DNA of 14,309 bases. It comes from an uncultured Bacillota bacterium (GTDB lineage Bacteria > Bacillota_I > Bacilli_A > RFN20 > CAG-449). Location of the stretch: positions 1 through 14,309 of the forward strand of contig CAJKZK010000041.1 in NCBI GenBank assembly GCA_905204225.1, given 5' to 3'. Below the pieces are notes generated by a model, which saw only the letters and a list, made by a program, of their open reading frames with translations, was not told the DNA's origin and searched no databases. Both the position numbers and the translations under genes were made by a program. Position 1 is the stretch's first letter; each line of letters starts with the position of its first letter. Below are positions 7,898 to 14,309 of this stretch, in pieces.

Positions 7898-9065
7898 ACA
7901 TTTCCTCTAAAGAATCATTTAGAATATCTAATATATCTTTTTCATTAAGTGGAAACCATCCACTATTAACATGTTCACAAGTAAAAATATGGTGAGCAAT
8001 TTCTTTTAATCTAGTATTATCAATATTAACTTCTTTTAAAGTCATTGGAATTCCAAGTGATTTATAAAATTTATATGTTAATTCTATACTTTTATTTGCT
8101 ATTTCATATTTATTTAAATTTTTATCAATATTAAAAATGTTAGTTCCATATTGAGCTAATCTATCAACAGTTTTTTCACTTAAAATATGTTTCATCCATC
8201 TTGGTGTAATAATACCTAATCCTACTCCATGAGTAATATCATAAAAGCCACTTAAAGCATGTTCTATTGCATGTAAAGGCCAATTAGAAGAAGAATTACC
8301 TAAAGATAAAATACCATTACAAGCTAAAGAACAATCTAACATCAATTCACTTCTTGCTTCATAATTAGTTGGTTCATTTAAAGCAATAACTACATTTTTC
8401 ATTAAACTTTTTATAGTAGCTTCACACATTCCATCAGTTAATAAAGTATGTTCTGAACAAAAATACTGTTCTAAAACATGATTAATTGCATCAATAGTAC
8501 CAGCAGCTGTTTGATATTTAGAAACAGTAAAAGTATATGTAGGGTCTAAAATAGAAGCAACTGGGAATAAATGCTCATCTATATAACCAACTTTATCATT
8601 TGTTTCTTTTCTTGAAATGACTCCACCACTATCATATTCAGATCCAGTAGCAGCAAGAGTTATAATATCTACAACCGGTAATGCACGAGTTGTTTTTACT
8701 TTATAAGTAATTAAATCCCAAGCTTCACCATCATATAAAGCAGCACTTGAAATAGCTTTAGAACAATCTAATACACTTCCACCACCTACACTTAATATCA
8801 CATCAATATTATTTTCTTTACAAATATTAGCCCCTTTAACAACACTTTCATATTTAGGATTTGGTTCAATTCCACTCAATTCAAAAATTTCAAAATCTTT
8901 TAATAATTGTTTTACTTTATCATATAAGCCATTCTTTTTAATACTACCTCCACCATAAGTTAGTAATACTCTTTTACCTAATGGTTTTAAAATATTCACT
9001 AAATTAGAAATTGAATCTTTACCAAAATATAATTTAGTAGGTGTACAATAAATAAAGTTTTCCAT
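7890..9065 (-). CDS. Iron-containing (class III) alcohol dehydrogenase, butanol dehydrogenase/YqhD-like
   Basis: A 391-residue group III metal-dependent alcohol dehydrogenase that reduces aldehydes to alcohols with NAD(P)H in the cytoplasm. The N-terminal nucleotide-binding domain shows GGGS at 38-41 and the second GGGS at 94-97. The likely metal ligands are D192, H196, H265 and H279, in the contexts TIDAINH, PLHAIEH and ITHG, matching the D-H-H-H set of YqhD and BdhA. Length and similarity pattern fit the YqhD/YugJ/BdhA branch rather than FucO or AdhE. It starts 8 nt after the malY-like stop with a very strong AGGAGGAG that overlaps that stop codon, so high translation is expected. A likely role is aldehyde detoxification or fermentative NAD(P)H disposal; the true substrate is not determinable here. 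Confidence 0.95.
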   Translation of the reverse strand: MENFIYCTPTKLYFGKDSISNLVNILKPLGKRVLLTYGGGSIKKNGLYDKVKQLLKDFEIFELSGIEPNPKYESVVKGANICKENNIDVILSVGGGSVLDCSKAISSAALYDGEAWDLITYKVKTTRALPVVDIITLAATGSEYDSGGVISRKETNDKVGYIDEHLFPVASILDPTYTFTVSKYQTAAGTIDAINHVLEQYFCSEHTLLTDGMCEATIKSLMKNVVIALNEPTNYEARSELMLDCSLACNGILSLGNSSSNWPLHAIEHALSGFYDITHGVGLGIITPRWMKHILSEKTVDRLAQYGTNIFNIDKNLNKYEIANKSIELTYKFYKSLGIPMTLKEVNIDNTRLKEIAHHIFTCEHVNSGWFPLNEKDILDILNDSLEEMYD

Positions 9066-9073
9066 AACTCCTC

Positions 9074-10240
9074 CTATCTATTTAAATATAAATTTATACC
9101 TAATTTAAAACGATTTAAACCATCATTTAATCTTATTTTTGGACAAGCAATATTCATTCTTATAAACGATTTACCACTTTCACCATATTGTTTGCCAGAA
9201 GATAAATATAAACCTGTTTTTTCTCTTATAAAATCACATAATTCATCAGTATCTAAACATATTTCACTACAATCAATCCATAATAAATATGTTGCTTCTC
9301 CTTCAATTAAAATAACTGGTAAATTATTATCTAGAATAAAATTTTTAACAATAATTTTATTTTCATAAATATAGCTTTGCATTTGATTTAACCAATCTTC
9401 GCTTTCATTAAATGCTGCTTCACATGCTTGAATAGCAAATGTATTAGGTTCAGCTATTTCATCATTATTAATCCCTCGATTTACTCTATTAAAAATATCT
9501 TTATTAGGAATACACATAAATGATGTTTGTAAACCTGCTAAATTAAAACATTTAGTAGGCGCACCACACATAATAGAATTATATTTGCATTCATCATTAA
9601 TATTTTGAAATGCATTATATTTTTTATTTGGATCAACTATATCACAATGTATTTCATCAACTAAAATAATAACATTATTCATATAACATAAATGGCCAAT
9701 TTTAGCCAATTCTTCTTTTGTATAAATTTTACCAATTGGATTATGAGGATTACATAAAATCATAAGTCTTGTTTGAGGTAATTTTAATTTTTGTTCTAAA
9801 TCTTCAAAATCAATATGATATTTATTATTTTCATAAATTAATTTTGATTCTAAAACATTTCTTCCATTATTAATGATTGAATTAAAAAAGATATTATAAA
9901 CTGGAGTTTGAATTAAAACATTTTCTGCTGGTAAAGTTAATCTTCTAACCACACTAGAAATAGAAGGAACAACACCAGTAGAAAATAAAATATCTTCTTT
10001 TTTCATCAAATAATGATGTTTTCTTTCCCACCATGAAATAATAGAATCATACCATGATGAAGGAATAATATTATATCCAAATATTTTTTGATTTAATCTA
10101 TTATTTAAAGCATTAACAATAGGTTCAGCTACTTCGAAATCCATATCTGCCACCCACATTGGTAATTCATTTTCTTTAATATCCCATTTTAAAGAATTTT
10201 GCTTAGTTCTATCAGTTAATTTATCAAAATTATATTTCAT
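9074..10240 (-). CDS. MalY/PatB-family PLP-dependent aminotransferase-fold enzyme (putative C-S lyase)
   Basis: A 388-residue fold-type I PLP enzyme of the MalY/PatB branch. The family opening block MWVADMDF is at 28-35. NPHNPIGK (164-171) and VDEIHCD (194-200) supply the cofactor-contacting Asn and Asp195. K230 in the GAPTKCFNLAGLQ segment should be the Schiff-base lysine, and R361 in SFIRMNIACP should bind the substrate carboxylate. Family members typically cleave cystathionine or other cysteine S-conjugates to a thiol, pyruvate and ammonia; some have transaminase or regulatory roles. The product name in databases would be cystathionine beta-lyase or aminotransferase class I/II. Its ATG overlaps the DUF3737 stop by 4 nt, with AGAGG 7 nt upstream. 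Consistent pairing with DUF3737, a dehydrogenase and a phosphatase suggests one metabolic unit. Confidence 0.92.
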   Translation of the reverse strand: MKYNFDKLTDRTKQNSLKWDIKENELPMWVADMDFEVAEPIVNALNNRLNQKIFGYNIIPSSWYDSIISWWERKHHYLMKKEDILFSTGVVPSISSVVRRLTLPAENVLIQTPVYNIFFNSIINNGRNVLESKLIYENNKYHIDFEDLEQKLKLPQTRLMILCNPHNPIGKIYTKEELAKIGHLCYMNNVIILVDEIHCDIVDPNKKYNAFQNINDECKYNSIMCGAPTKCFNLAGLQTSFMCIPNKDIFNRVNRGINNDEIAEPNTFAIQACEAAFNESEDWLNQMQSYIYENKIIVKNFILDNNLPVILIEGEATYLLWIDCSEICLDTDELCDFIREKTGLYLSSGKQYGESGKSFIRMNIACPKIRLNDGLNRFKLGINLYLNR

Positions 10241-11076
10241 TGATCAACCTCTATTTTAATTTCATTTTTATTAATTTTTGGATCATCTAAAACAATTTTA
10301 TCTATATTATTAGCTTTAATATATCCACTTTTTGGATTAACTACACTATCAATTTTACCAATAATATTAGCTTTTATACTAGAATATTCAAATGATCTAG
10401 TTGTATTAATTAATTTACAATTTTCTAATATTACATTATCCATATAACAAAACCCTTGTAGACTTTCAATAGTACAATTAATAAATTTAATATTTTTTGA
10501 ATTCCAACCTAAATATTCTCCACATATATATGAATCATATACTACCACATTATTACAATTCCAAAATGAATCTTTTGATAATAATTTTGCATTATGGATT
10601 TCTATATCACTACCACCATCAAAACAATAATTACCATATAATGTAAAATTATTTATTTTAACATTTTTAGAATTAAAGCCAAAATAATCTCCTTTAGCTA
10701 CTACATTATTTAAAGTAATATTATTTGAATTCCAAAATGTTTCACTTGCATTAGGCATACTTACATTATTTAAAACAATATTATTACTTCTTCTAAAAGA
10801 TTTAGGAGCTTCAATTAAACAATCATTAAAAGTAATATTATCTGTATACCAAATACCAGAACGAGCCATTTCAAATAAAACACAATTATTTAAAACGATA
10901 TTTTTACTATACCAAAGAGGATATTTCCATTTAAAACTTGTATTATTTAAAATAATATTTTTACTTTCTTTTAATGGCGATTCACCATCTTCAAAAATAC
11001 ATTCATTAATTAATAAATCTTCTTTTTGAAATAACGCTCTTTCACCTATTAATATTTTTCTATTAATTTCTTCCAT
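10237..11076 (-). CDS. DUF3737-family right-handed beta-helix protein
   Basis: A 279-residue protein of function unknown to me, matching the DUF3737 family by its repeat pattern. Residues 38-231 form ten coils of about 19 residues, each opening S-[KN]-N-[IV]-x-[LIF]-N-[ND], the signature of a right-handed parallel beta-helix (pectate-lyase-like fold). Within them a 57-residue three-coil unit recurs (FWNSNN and FWNCNN; GDYFGFNSKN and GEYLGWNSKN). There is no signal peptide, so it is probably cytoplasmic. The start chosen is ATG 11076, because GGAGG lies 5 nt ahead; an upstream in-frame TTG at 11088 would place this GGAGG inside the gene. It leads the operon with the MalY-like enzyme (4-nt ATGA overlap), an alcohol dehydrogenase and a HAD phosphatase. 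A carbohydrate or metabolite-related role is inference only. Confidence 0.88.
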   Translation of the reverse strand: MEEINRKILIGERALFQKEDLLINECIFEDGESPLKESKNIILNNTSFKWKYPLWYSKNIVLNNCVLFEMARSGIWYTDNITFNDCLIEAPKSFRRSNNIVLNNVSMPNASETFWNSNNITLNNVVAKGDYFGFNSKNVKINNFTLYGNYCFDGGSDIEIHNAKLLSKDSFWNCNNVVVYDSYICGEYLGWNSKNIKFINCTIESLQGFCYMDNVILENCKLINTTRSFEYSSIKANIIGKIDSVVNPKSGYIKANNIDKIVLDDPKINKNEIKIEVDQ

Positions 11077-11081
11077 ATAAT

Positions 11082-11086
11082 CCTCC
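11082..11086 (-). promoter_or_regulatory. Ribosome binding site deciding the DUF3737 start
   Basis: A perfect GGAGG lies 5 nt before ATG 11076. The alternative TTG start at 11088 overlaps this site and has no Shine-Dalgarno of its own, so the shorter 279-residue protein is preferred. Confidence 0.8.
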
Positions 11087-11099
11087 AATCTAAATAAAT

Positions 11100-11128
11100 A
11101 ATATATTATTTATTATGTAATTAATCAA
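11100..11128 (-). promoter_or_regulatory. Sigma-A-type promoter for the DUF3737-malY-adh-HAD operon
   Basis: On the - strand TTGATT (11128-11123) and TATATT (11105-11100) are separated by exactly 17 nt and lie just before the DUF3737 gene. The -35 overlaps the stop codon of tag. The expected transcript start near 11093 leaves a leader of about 17 nt containing the GGAGG. In DNA this AT-rich chance matches are common, but spacing and position are good. Confidence 0.5.
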
Positions 11129-11669
11129 TTATTTTTATATATTTAAAGCATTCTTTTTCATGTGAATAAATTATTCCAATTGCTTGTAAATATGAATAAA
11201 TAATTGTTGAACCAACAAATTTCATTCCTCTTTTTTTCAAATCACAAGAGATTTTATCAGATAAATCATTAGTAGTTTTATTTGTTTCATAAATTATTTT
11301 ATTATCCCAAAAAGTTAATAAATAATTTTTAAATGAAGAAAATTCTTTTTCTATATCAAGAAAAAATTTAGCGTTATTAATTGTAGCTTTAATTTTTAAT
11401 TTATTTCTAATAATATTTTTATTATTCATTAATTCATCAATTTTATTTTCATCATAATTAACAATCTTATTTATATTAAAATTATCAAATGCTTCTATAA
11501 AATAATCTTCTTTATTTAACACACATTCCCAAGATAAACCAGCTTGAAAACTTTCTAAAATCAGCATTTTAAAAAGATAATCTTCATTTAAATTTAAAAC
11601 TCCCCATTCATTATCGTGATAAAAAACATATTTTTTATTTTTAAGATTACACCAAGAACATCTAATCAT
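11121..11669 (-). CDS. tag: DNA-3-methyladenine glycosylase I
   Basis: A 182-residue Tag-type glycosylase that removes 3-methyladenine from alkylated DNA. It opens with the family hallmark RCSWC and YHDNEWGV. The zinc snap ligands are C4, H18, H170 and C174 (the last two in YSHEKEC near the C-terminus), equivalent to the four in E. coli Tag. E39 and W47 in LESFQAGLSW correspond to the base-recognition residues. The length is close to the 187 of E. coli Tag. Its ATG lies within the end of the methyltransferase gene (8-nt overlap) and has only a weak purine stretch upstream, so it is probably translated by coupling. The pair makes a small alkylation-repair operon; no adaptive-response regulator (Ada) is visible in the window. 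Confidence 0.95.
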   Translation of the reverse strand: MIRCSWCNLKNKKYVFYHDNEWGVLNLNEDYLFKMLILESFQAGLSWECVLNKEDYFIEAFDNFNINKIVNYDENKIDELMNNKNIIRNKLKIKATINNAKFFLDIEKEFSSFKNYLLTFWDNKIIYETNKTTNDLSDKISCDLKKRGMKFVGSTIIYSYLQAIGIIYSHEKECFKYIKIID

Positions 11670-12159
11670 ATTTTTCTAATTCTAATAAATTAATTTTATT
11701 ATTAATTCCTCCTACATAACCTACCATTTTATTATTAATGCCTATTACTCTATGACATGGCACAATTAAACATATTGGATTCGATTTTACTGCTTGACCA
11801 ACAGCTTGTGATGACATTTTTTTAATACCTCTTTTATTGCTAATAATTTTAGCAATATCACCATAAGTAATAGTTTTTCCATAGGGTATAGATTTAATTA
11901 TTGATAAAACTTCTTCTTTAAATGAAGTTAGATAATCTATTCTATATTCAATATCAAAATCGGGATTTTTACCCGAAAAATATATATCTAACCATTTTTT
12001 TGTTTGTTTAAATATTTCTAAATCTTTTCGTTGATAATTATTTATATGTATATTTTTATCAGAAGAATTTTTAAACCATAATCCAGTTAAAACATTACCA
12101 TCACTACTTAAAACAATATCATCAAATTTATTTGGAGTTTTATAATAATCAATATACAT
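11662..12159 (-). CDS. ogt: Methylated-DNA--[protein]-cysteine S-methyltransferase (O6-alkylguanine repair)
   Basis: A 165-residue suicide alkyltransferase that moves the methyl group of O6-methylguanine onto its own cysteine. The acceptor is C135 in PCHRVIG (134-140). A short RNase H-like N-terminal domain precedes the helix-turn-helix C-terminal domain, with ITYGDIAK at 97-104, the recognition helix at about 116-128, and GYVGGINNKINLLELE at the end. The arginine-finger position of human AGT (R128) is Gln118 here, as in many Firmicutes forms with SSQAVG or AQAVG. It has no Ada-type N-terminal zinc domain, so it is a stand-alone enzyme rather than a regulator. The start has AGGTGA 5 nt upstream. 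It follows a broken membrane-protein gene by 33 nt and overlaps tag. Confidence 0.95.
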   Translation of the reverse strand: MYIDYYKTPNKFDDIVLSSDGNVLTGLWFKNSSDKNIHINNYQRKDLEIFKQTKKWLDIYFSGKNPDFDIEYRIDYLTSFKEEVLSIIKSIPYGKTITYGDIAKIISNKRGIKKMSSQAVGQAVKSNPICLIVPCHRVIGINNKMVGYVGGINNKINLLELEKYD

Positions 12160-12192
12160 TTAATTCACCTAAAATAATTATAATTGATATAT

Positions 12193-12524
12193 TTATTTTT
12201 TGATATTGTTAATTAAATTTTTAAAAGAAATTATAATCATTAATAACGCAATTAAAAAGCTTGAAATACTTATTAAAATAATCATTTCTTCTATTTGACC
12301 AAAGGTAACTACTAAAGTATTTTGTAAATTTAATATAGCAAATAAAGCATCTAATAAAGAGATTGTTCTAATAATTTTAATTGTGTTATTTTCGTTTTGT
12401 GCTTTCTTATAATTAAGTACACTATTTATAATTTTATAACTCTTACATCATTATTAAAAATAAAAACAAGTAATGGAATTATTAATAAAGATAAACAAGC
12501 AATTATTGTTAATATTCTTTTCAT
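12193..12524 (-). pseudogene. Small three-helix membrane protein gene broken by a one-base frameshift
   Basis: An apparent 450-bp gap holds a clear but broken gene. ATG 12524 has AGAGG 6 nt upstream and reads 31 residues beginning MKRILTIIACLSLL, a good transmembrane helix, before running into TAA at 12426-12428. Shifting to the -1 frame at the AAAA run (12432-12435) gives 79 further open residues down to TAA at 12193-12195. These include two more hydrophobic helices (about 51-75 and 80-101 of the joined product) and a Lys-rich end. With one extra A the product would be 110 residues with three membrane spans. Hydrophobic, low-complexity but coherent sequence on both sides of the break argues that it was recently intact. 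I do not recognise the family. It could be a true pseudogene, a sequencing or assembly error in a homopolymer, or a phase-variable gene. Confidence 0.7.
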
Positions 12525-12627
12525 TTTTTACCTCTAATCACATATTAAATTTACTATTGAAAAAATTAAAAGTAAACAATTGTCTTGCTAATTATTTTTA
12601 TAAAATAAAAATTTAGATTTATAAATA

Positions 12628-13104
12628 TTACTTTAATATTTTTTCCATTCCTATTTTTTGAACTTTTAATCCAATTTTCTTATAAAATTCAACTGCATTT
12701 TGATTATCTACCCAAACATTAAGCGTAACATTATAACAACCAATTTCTTTAGCGTATTCTAAAACATAATTATATAATTCAGTACCAATATGATAACCTC
12801 TATAATATTTATCTACACATAAATCATCAATATATAAACTTTTTATTGGTTGTAATGTATGACTTTTAGGAATTGAAACAATACAAAAAGCATAACCCAC
12901 AACTGCTCCATTAATATCTGCAACAAATATTGGTTTTGAATTATCTAATAAAATATCTTCTAATTCTTCATTAGTATATTTTCTTTCACCTGCAATAAAT
13001 AAATCAGGTCTAACATCACTATGTACTTTTTGAACTTCAAATAATAATTTTACAATACCATTTATATCATTTTTATTAGCTTTTCTTATAATTAAATTAC
13101 TCAT
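12628..13104 (-). CDS. GNAT-family N-acetyltransferase
   Basis: A 158-residue single-domain GNAT acyltransferase. Residues 4-60 form the N-terminal strand and helices. VGYAFC (69-74) is the central strand, and LYIDDLCVDKYYRGYHIGTEL (90-110) carries the acetyl-CoA loop RGYHIG (102-107). The NQNAVEFYKKIG block (134-145) is the typical motif B ending, with the conserved Asn and Tyr. The C-terminal EKIL matches the MEKxL ending of many small-molecule and peptide acetyltransferases. The acceptor cannot be predicted. The ATG has a weak GGAAA upstream. It lies 29 nt after the YcxB-like gene and 103 nt before the broken membrane gene, so it may be the last gene of the right-edge group. Confidence 0.92.
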   Translation of the reverse strand: MSNLIIRKANKNDINGIVKLLFEVQKVHSDVRPDLFIAGERKYTNEELEDILLDNSKPIFVADINGAVVGYAFCIVSIPKSHTLQPIKSLYIDDLCVDKYYRGYHIGTELYNYVLEYAKEIGCYNVTLNVWVDNQNAVEFYKKIGLKVQKIGMEKILK

Positions 13105-13133
13105 AATAAATTTCCAACTAAACTATTATTAAA

Positions 13134-13601
13134 TTATAATTTATTAGCATCAAATAATTCAGCTGGAACATAAAAAAAATGATTATGGTCTTTAAAAATT
13201 AAATAAGTGTCTTTTTCTTTCTTTATTTTTTTAATAGGAAAACTATATTTTTCTTCTTTTAATCCATCTAATGATTTTAAAAATAAAGTAGCATTATTAT
13301 TTTCAATTATTAATTCATGTTGATATGACCAGTTATTAACAGTTATCAATAAATTTTGAAAATAAATTTTGTAAAAAGACAAACCAAATCCATTGCAAAT
13401 AATAGAAACTAACGCCAATATTTCTGTAGTAAGAAATAATGTCTTATTATTGTTTAAATAACCAATAGAAGTTAATGGTATGCATATCAATATCAAAAAT
13501 ACAAAGAAAAAAGTATATATTGTAATCGGCGTTAAATGCCTTAACAAAATTTTTTGAAAAACTTTTTTGTCATATATGTATGTTATTTTATTTATATTCA
13601 T
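13134..13601 (-). CDS. YcxB-like two-helix membrane protein
   Basis: A 155-residue protein with two strong transmembrane segments (about 24-48 and 56-77) followed by a cytoplasmic or external beta-rich domain of 75 residues. That domain's layout (F-K-x-I-K-K, then Y-x-I-F/hydrophobic strand, then a closing F-F-Y-V-P near 142-146) resembles the C-terminal part of the YcxB-like family. YcxB-like proteins have no established biochemical role. The start ATG 13601 has AAGGA 8 nt upstream and overlaps the stop of the upstream gene by 4 nt (ATGA), so the two are probably translated together. The assignment to the family is from pattern only and is moderate. An immunity-type role for the upstream protein is considered under findings. 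Confidence 0.6.
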   Translation of the reverse strand: MNINKITYIYDKKVFQKILLRHLTPITIYTFFFVFLILICIPLTSIGYLNNNKTLFLTTEILALVSIICNGFGLSFYKIYFQNLLITVNNWSYQHELIIENNNATLFLKSLDGLKEEKYSFPIKKIKKEKDTYLIFKDHNHFFYVPAELFDANKL

Positions 13602-14309
13602 TTCAAATATCCTTGTATATCATCAATCGTTTTAAATCCAATTACAGAACCATTTATACAACTATTAGGATCGATATAATTTATAGATGTTTCATTATAT
13701 AAATTTTTATCATCATTTCTATAAATTGGGGAATAATCAAAATAATTTCCATTATCATTTCCAAAATGGTAGCGGAACTTAAGTGTAACAACTTGTTGAT
13801 TATTGCTTCCTCTTCCAACTTCAAATCCAGCCTTAGCATTTATAAGATATTCTCTTAAATTTGCTTTAGTAATATCAAATGGTGATTTCAATGTAAATGT
13901 TGCAACAAATACCGCAATTGCAATAGCAGCACTTGTTGTAGCAACAAGAAATCCTAATGCAGCAAGAGTAGTAGCCACTGCTGCTGCTAAATCAGCTAAT
14001 GCAATCCAAGCAATAACTTCACCAGCAATTGATAAACCAAGTGATGATGAATTCATAATAATATTAAGTTCTTTTTGTTGATTATCTTCCCATTGATTAT
14101 AACTATTTACTGTAGATAATATTCTATTTAAGACTTCATAAATTGCTGCTCTAGTTGCAACATCCCATACATATAGCTTAGCATACATTAAATCTTCGTT
14201 TCTATATCTATTTGATAAATTTCTAATAAATGGATATTTATCATAATTATTAAAATAAACTTTAGCATTAGAATTAGTTAGTGTCGTCGGAGTTATGCCC
14301 AATGGTTTA
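13598..14309 (-). CDS. Unidentified protein with Ala-rich hydrophobic hairpin, N-terminus outside window
   Basis: The frame is open to the right edge. The first in-window start-like codon is TTG 14302, but it has no ribosome binding site and codons continue upstream without a stop, so this is a C-terminal portion of at least 237 codons. Counted from that TTG, residues 1-80 are polar and helical, 87-137 are almost purely hydrophobic and Ala-rich with two probable helices joined by a short turn, and about 140-234 are polar with many Asn, Asp and aromatic residues (RYHFGNDNGNYFDY). The Ala codons raise GC locally: 26 of 60 bases at 13921-13980 against 10 of 60 at 13201-13260. The stop overlaps the start of the YcxB-like membrane gene. 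I do not recognise the family. Candidates include a membrane-inserting effector or an ordinary surface protein. A 92-codon + strand frame inside it (13803-14081) is a shadow. Confidence 0.55.
   Translation of the reverse strand, partial: KPLGITPTTLTNSNAKVYFNNYDKYPFIRNLSNRYRNEDLMYAKLYVWDVATRAAIYEVLNRILSTVNSYNQWEDNQQKELNIIMNSSSLGLSIAGEVIAWIALADLAAAVATTLAALGFLVATTSAAIAIAVFVATFTLKSPFDITKANLREYLINAKAGFEVGRGSNNQQVVTLKFRYHFGNDNGNYFDYSPIYRNDDKNLYNETSINYIDPNSCINGSVIGFKTIDDIQGYLK

Noticed and set aside
11093..11114. Perfect 22-bp palindrome (AATAAATAATAT half-type) after tag, as a terminator
   Set aside because: The stem has no G-C pair and no T run follows. It coincides with the predicted -10 region, so it is better explained as AT-rich promoter DNA.
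12426..12440. Programmed -1 ribosomal frameshift in the broken membrane gene
   Set aside because: The sequence at the shift does not match the X-XXY-YYZ heptamer, and I see no stem or pseudoknot downstream. A mutation or sequencing error is simpler.
12594..12612. AT-only hairpin (ATTTTTAT / ATAAAAAT) after the GNAT gene, as a terminator
   Set aside because: The stem contains no G-C pairs, has a three-base loop and is not followed by Ts on the - strand. It is too weak to call.
13803..14081. 92-codon open frame on the + strand
   Set aside because: It lies wholly inside the minus-strand hydrophobic-hairpin gene, has an Ala-rich composition that mirrors the opposite strand, and lacks a ribosome binding site. 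It is a shadow frame.
1..14309. Mycoplasma genetic code (TGA as Trp)
   Set aside because: TGA ends topB, the DUF3737 gene and the right-edge gene in correct overlapping positions, and tryptophans are written TGG, so the standard bacterial code applies.
1..14309. CRISPR arrays, insertion sequences, tRNA or rRNA genes
   Set aside because: I saw no regularly spaced direct repeats, no transposase or terminal inverted repeats, and no cloverleaf or rRNA-like conserved stretches on either strand.

Overview
The window looks like an ordinary chromosomal stretch of a very AT-rich, low-GC Gram-positive bacterium: a Firmicutes/Mycoplasmatota-type genome such as the gut Erysipelotrichia or RF39-like lineages. 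The evidence is A/T-saturated codon use, Gram-positive-style AGGAGG ribosome binding sites, tightly overlapping genes and the families present. TGA ends three of the complete or partial genes and tryptophan is written TGG, so the code is table 11, not the Mycoplasma code. The genus cannot be named from this sequence.

Layout. Bases 1-179 hold the C-terminal end of a membrane protein on the + strand. Everything after that is on the - strand. The two converge at about 164-230, where two separate intrinsic terminators sit back to back. Reading in the direction of transcription (high to low coordinates), the minus genes form three or four groups.

(1) 14309-12628: a 5'-truncated protein with a long Ala-rich hydrophobic hairpin, a two-helix YcxB-like membrane protein overlapping it by 4 nt, and a GNAT acetyltransferase.

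(2) 12524-11121: a small three-helix membrane protein broken by a one-base frameshift (about 110 codons, easily missed in annotation), then an alkylation-repair pair, ogt-type methyltransferase and tag-type 3-methyladenine glycosylase, overlapping by 8 nt.

(3) 11076-7178: a tightly packed metabolic operon. It holds a DUF3737 right-handed beta-helix protein, a MalY/PatB-type PLP enzyme, an iron-dependent alcohol dehydrogenase and a HAD phosphatase, and ends in a clear hairpin terminator. A good sigma-A-type promoter overlaps the end of tag.

(4) 7062-221: topoisomerase III (topB), a cyclophilin, an XPD/DinG-type helicase fused to a Cas4/RecB-like nuclease domain, and the translation GTPase lepA. 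A strong extended -10 promoter lies just upstream of topB.

Most of the window is housekeeping or common accessory metabolism. The parts that deserve a second look are the truncated hydrophobic protein with its membrane-protein partner at the right edge (a possible toxin/immunity-like pair, speculative), the frameshifted membrane gene, the nuclease-helicase/topB/cyclophilin grouping, and the DUF3737 operon.
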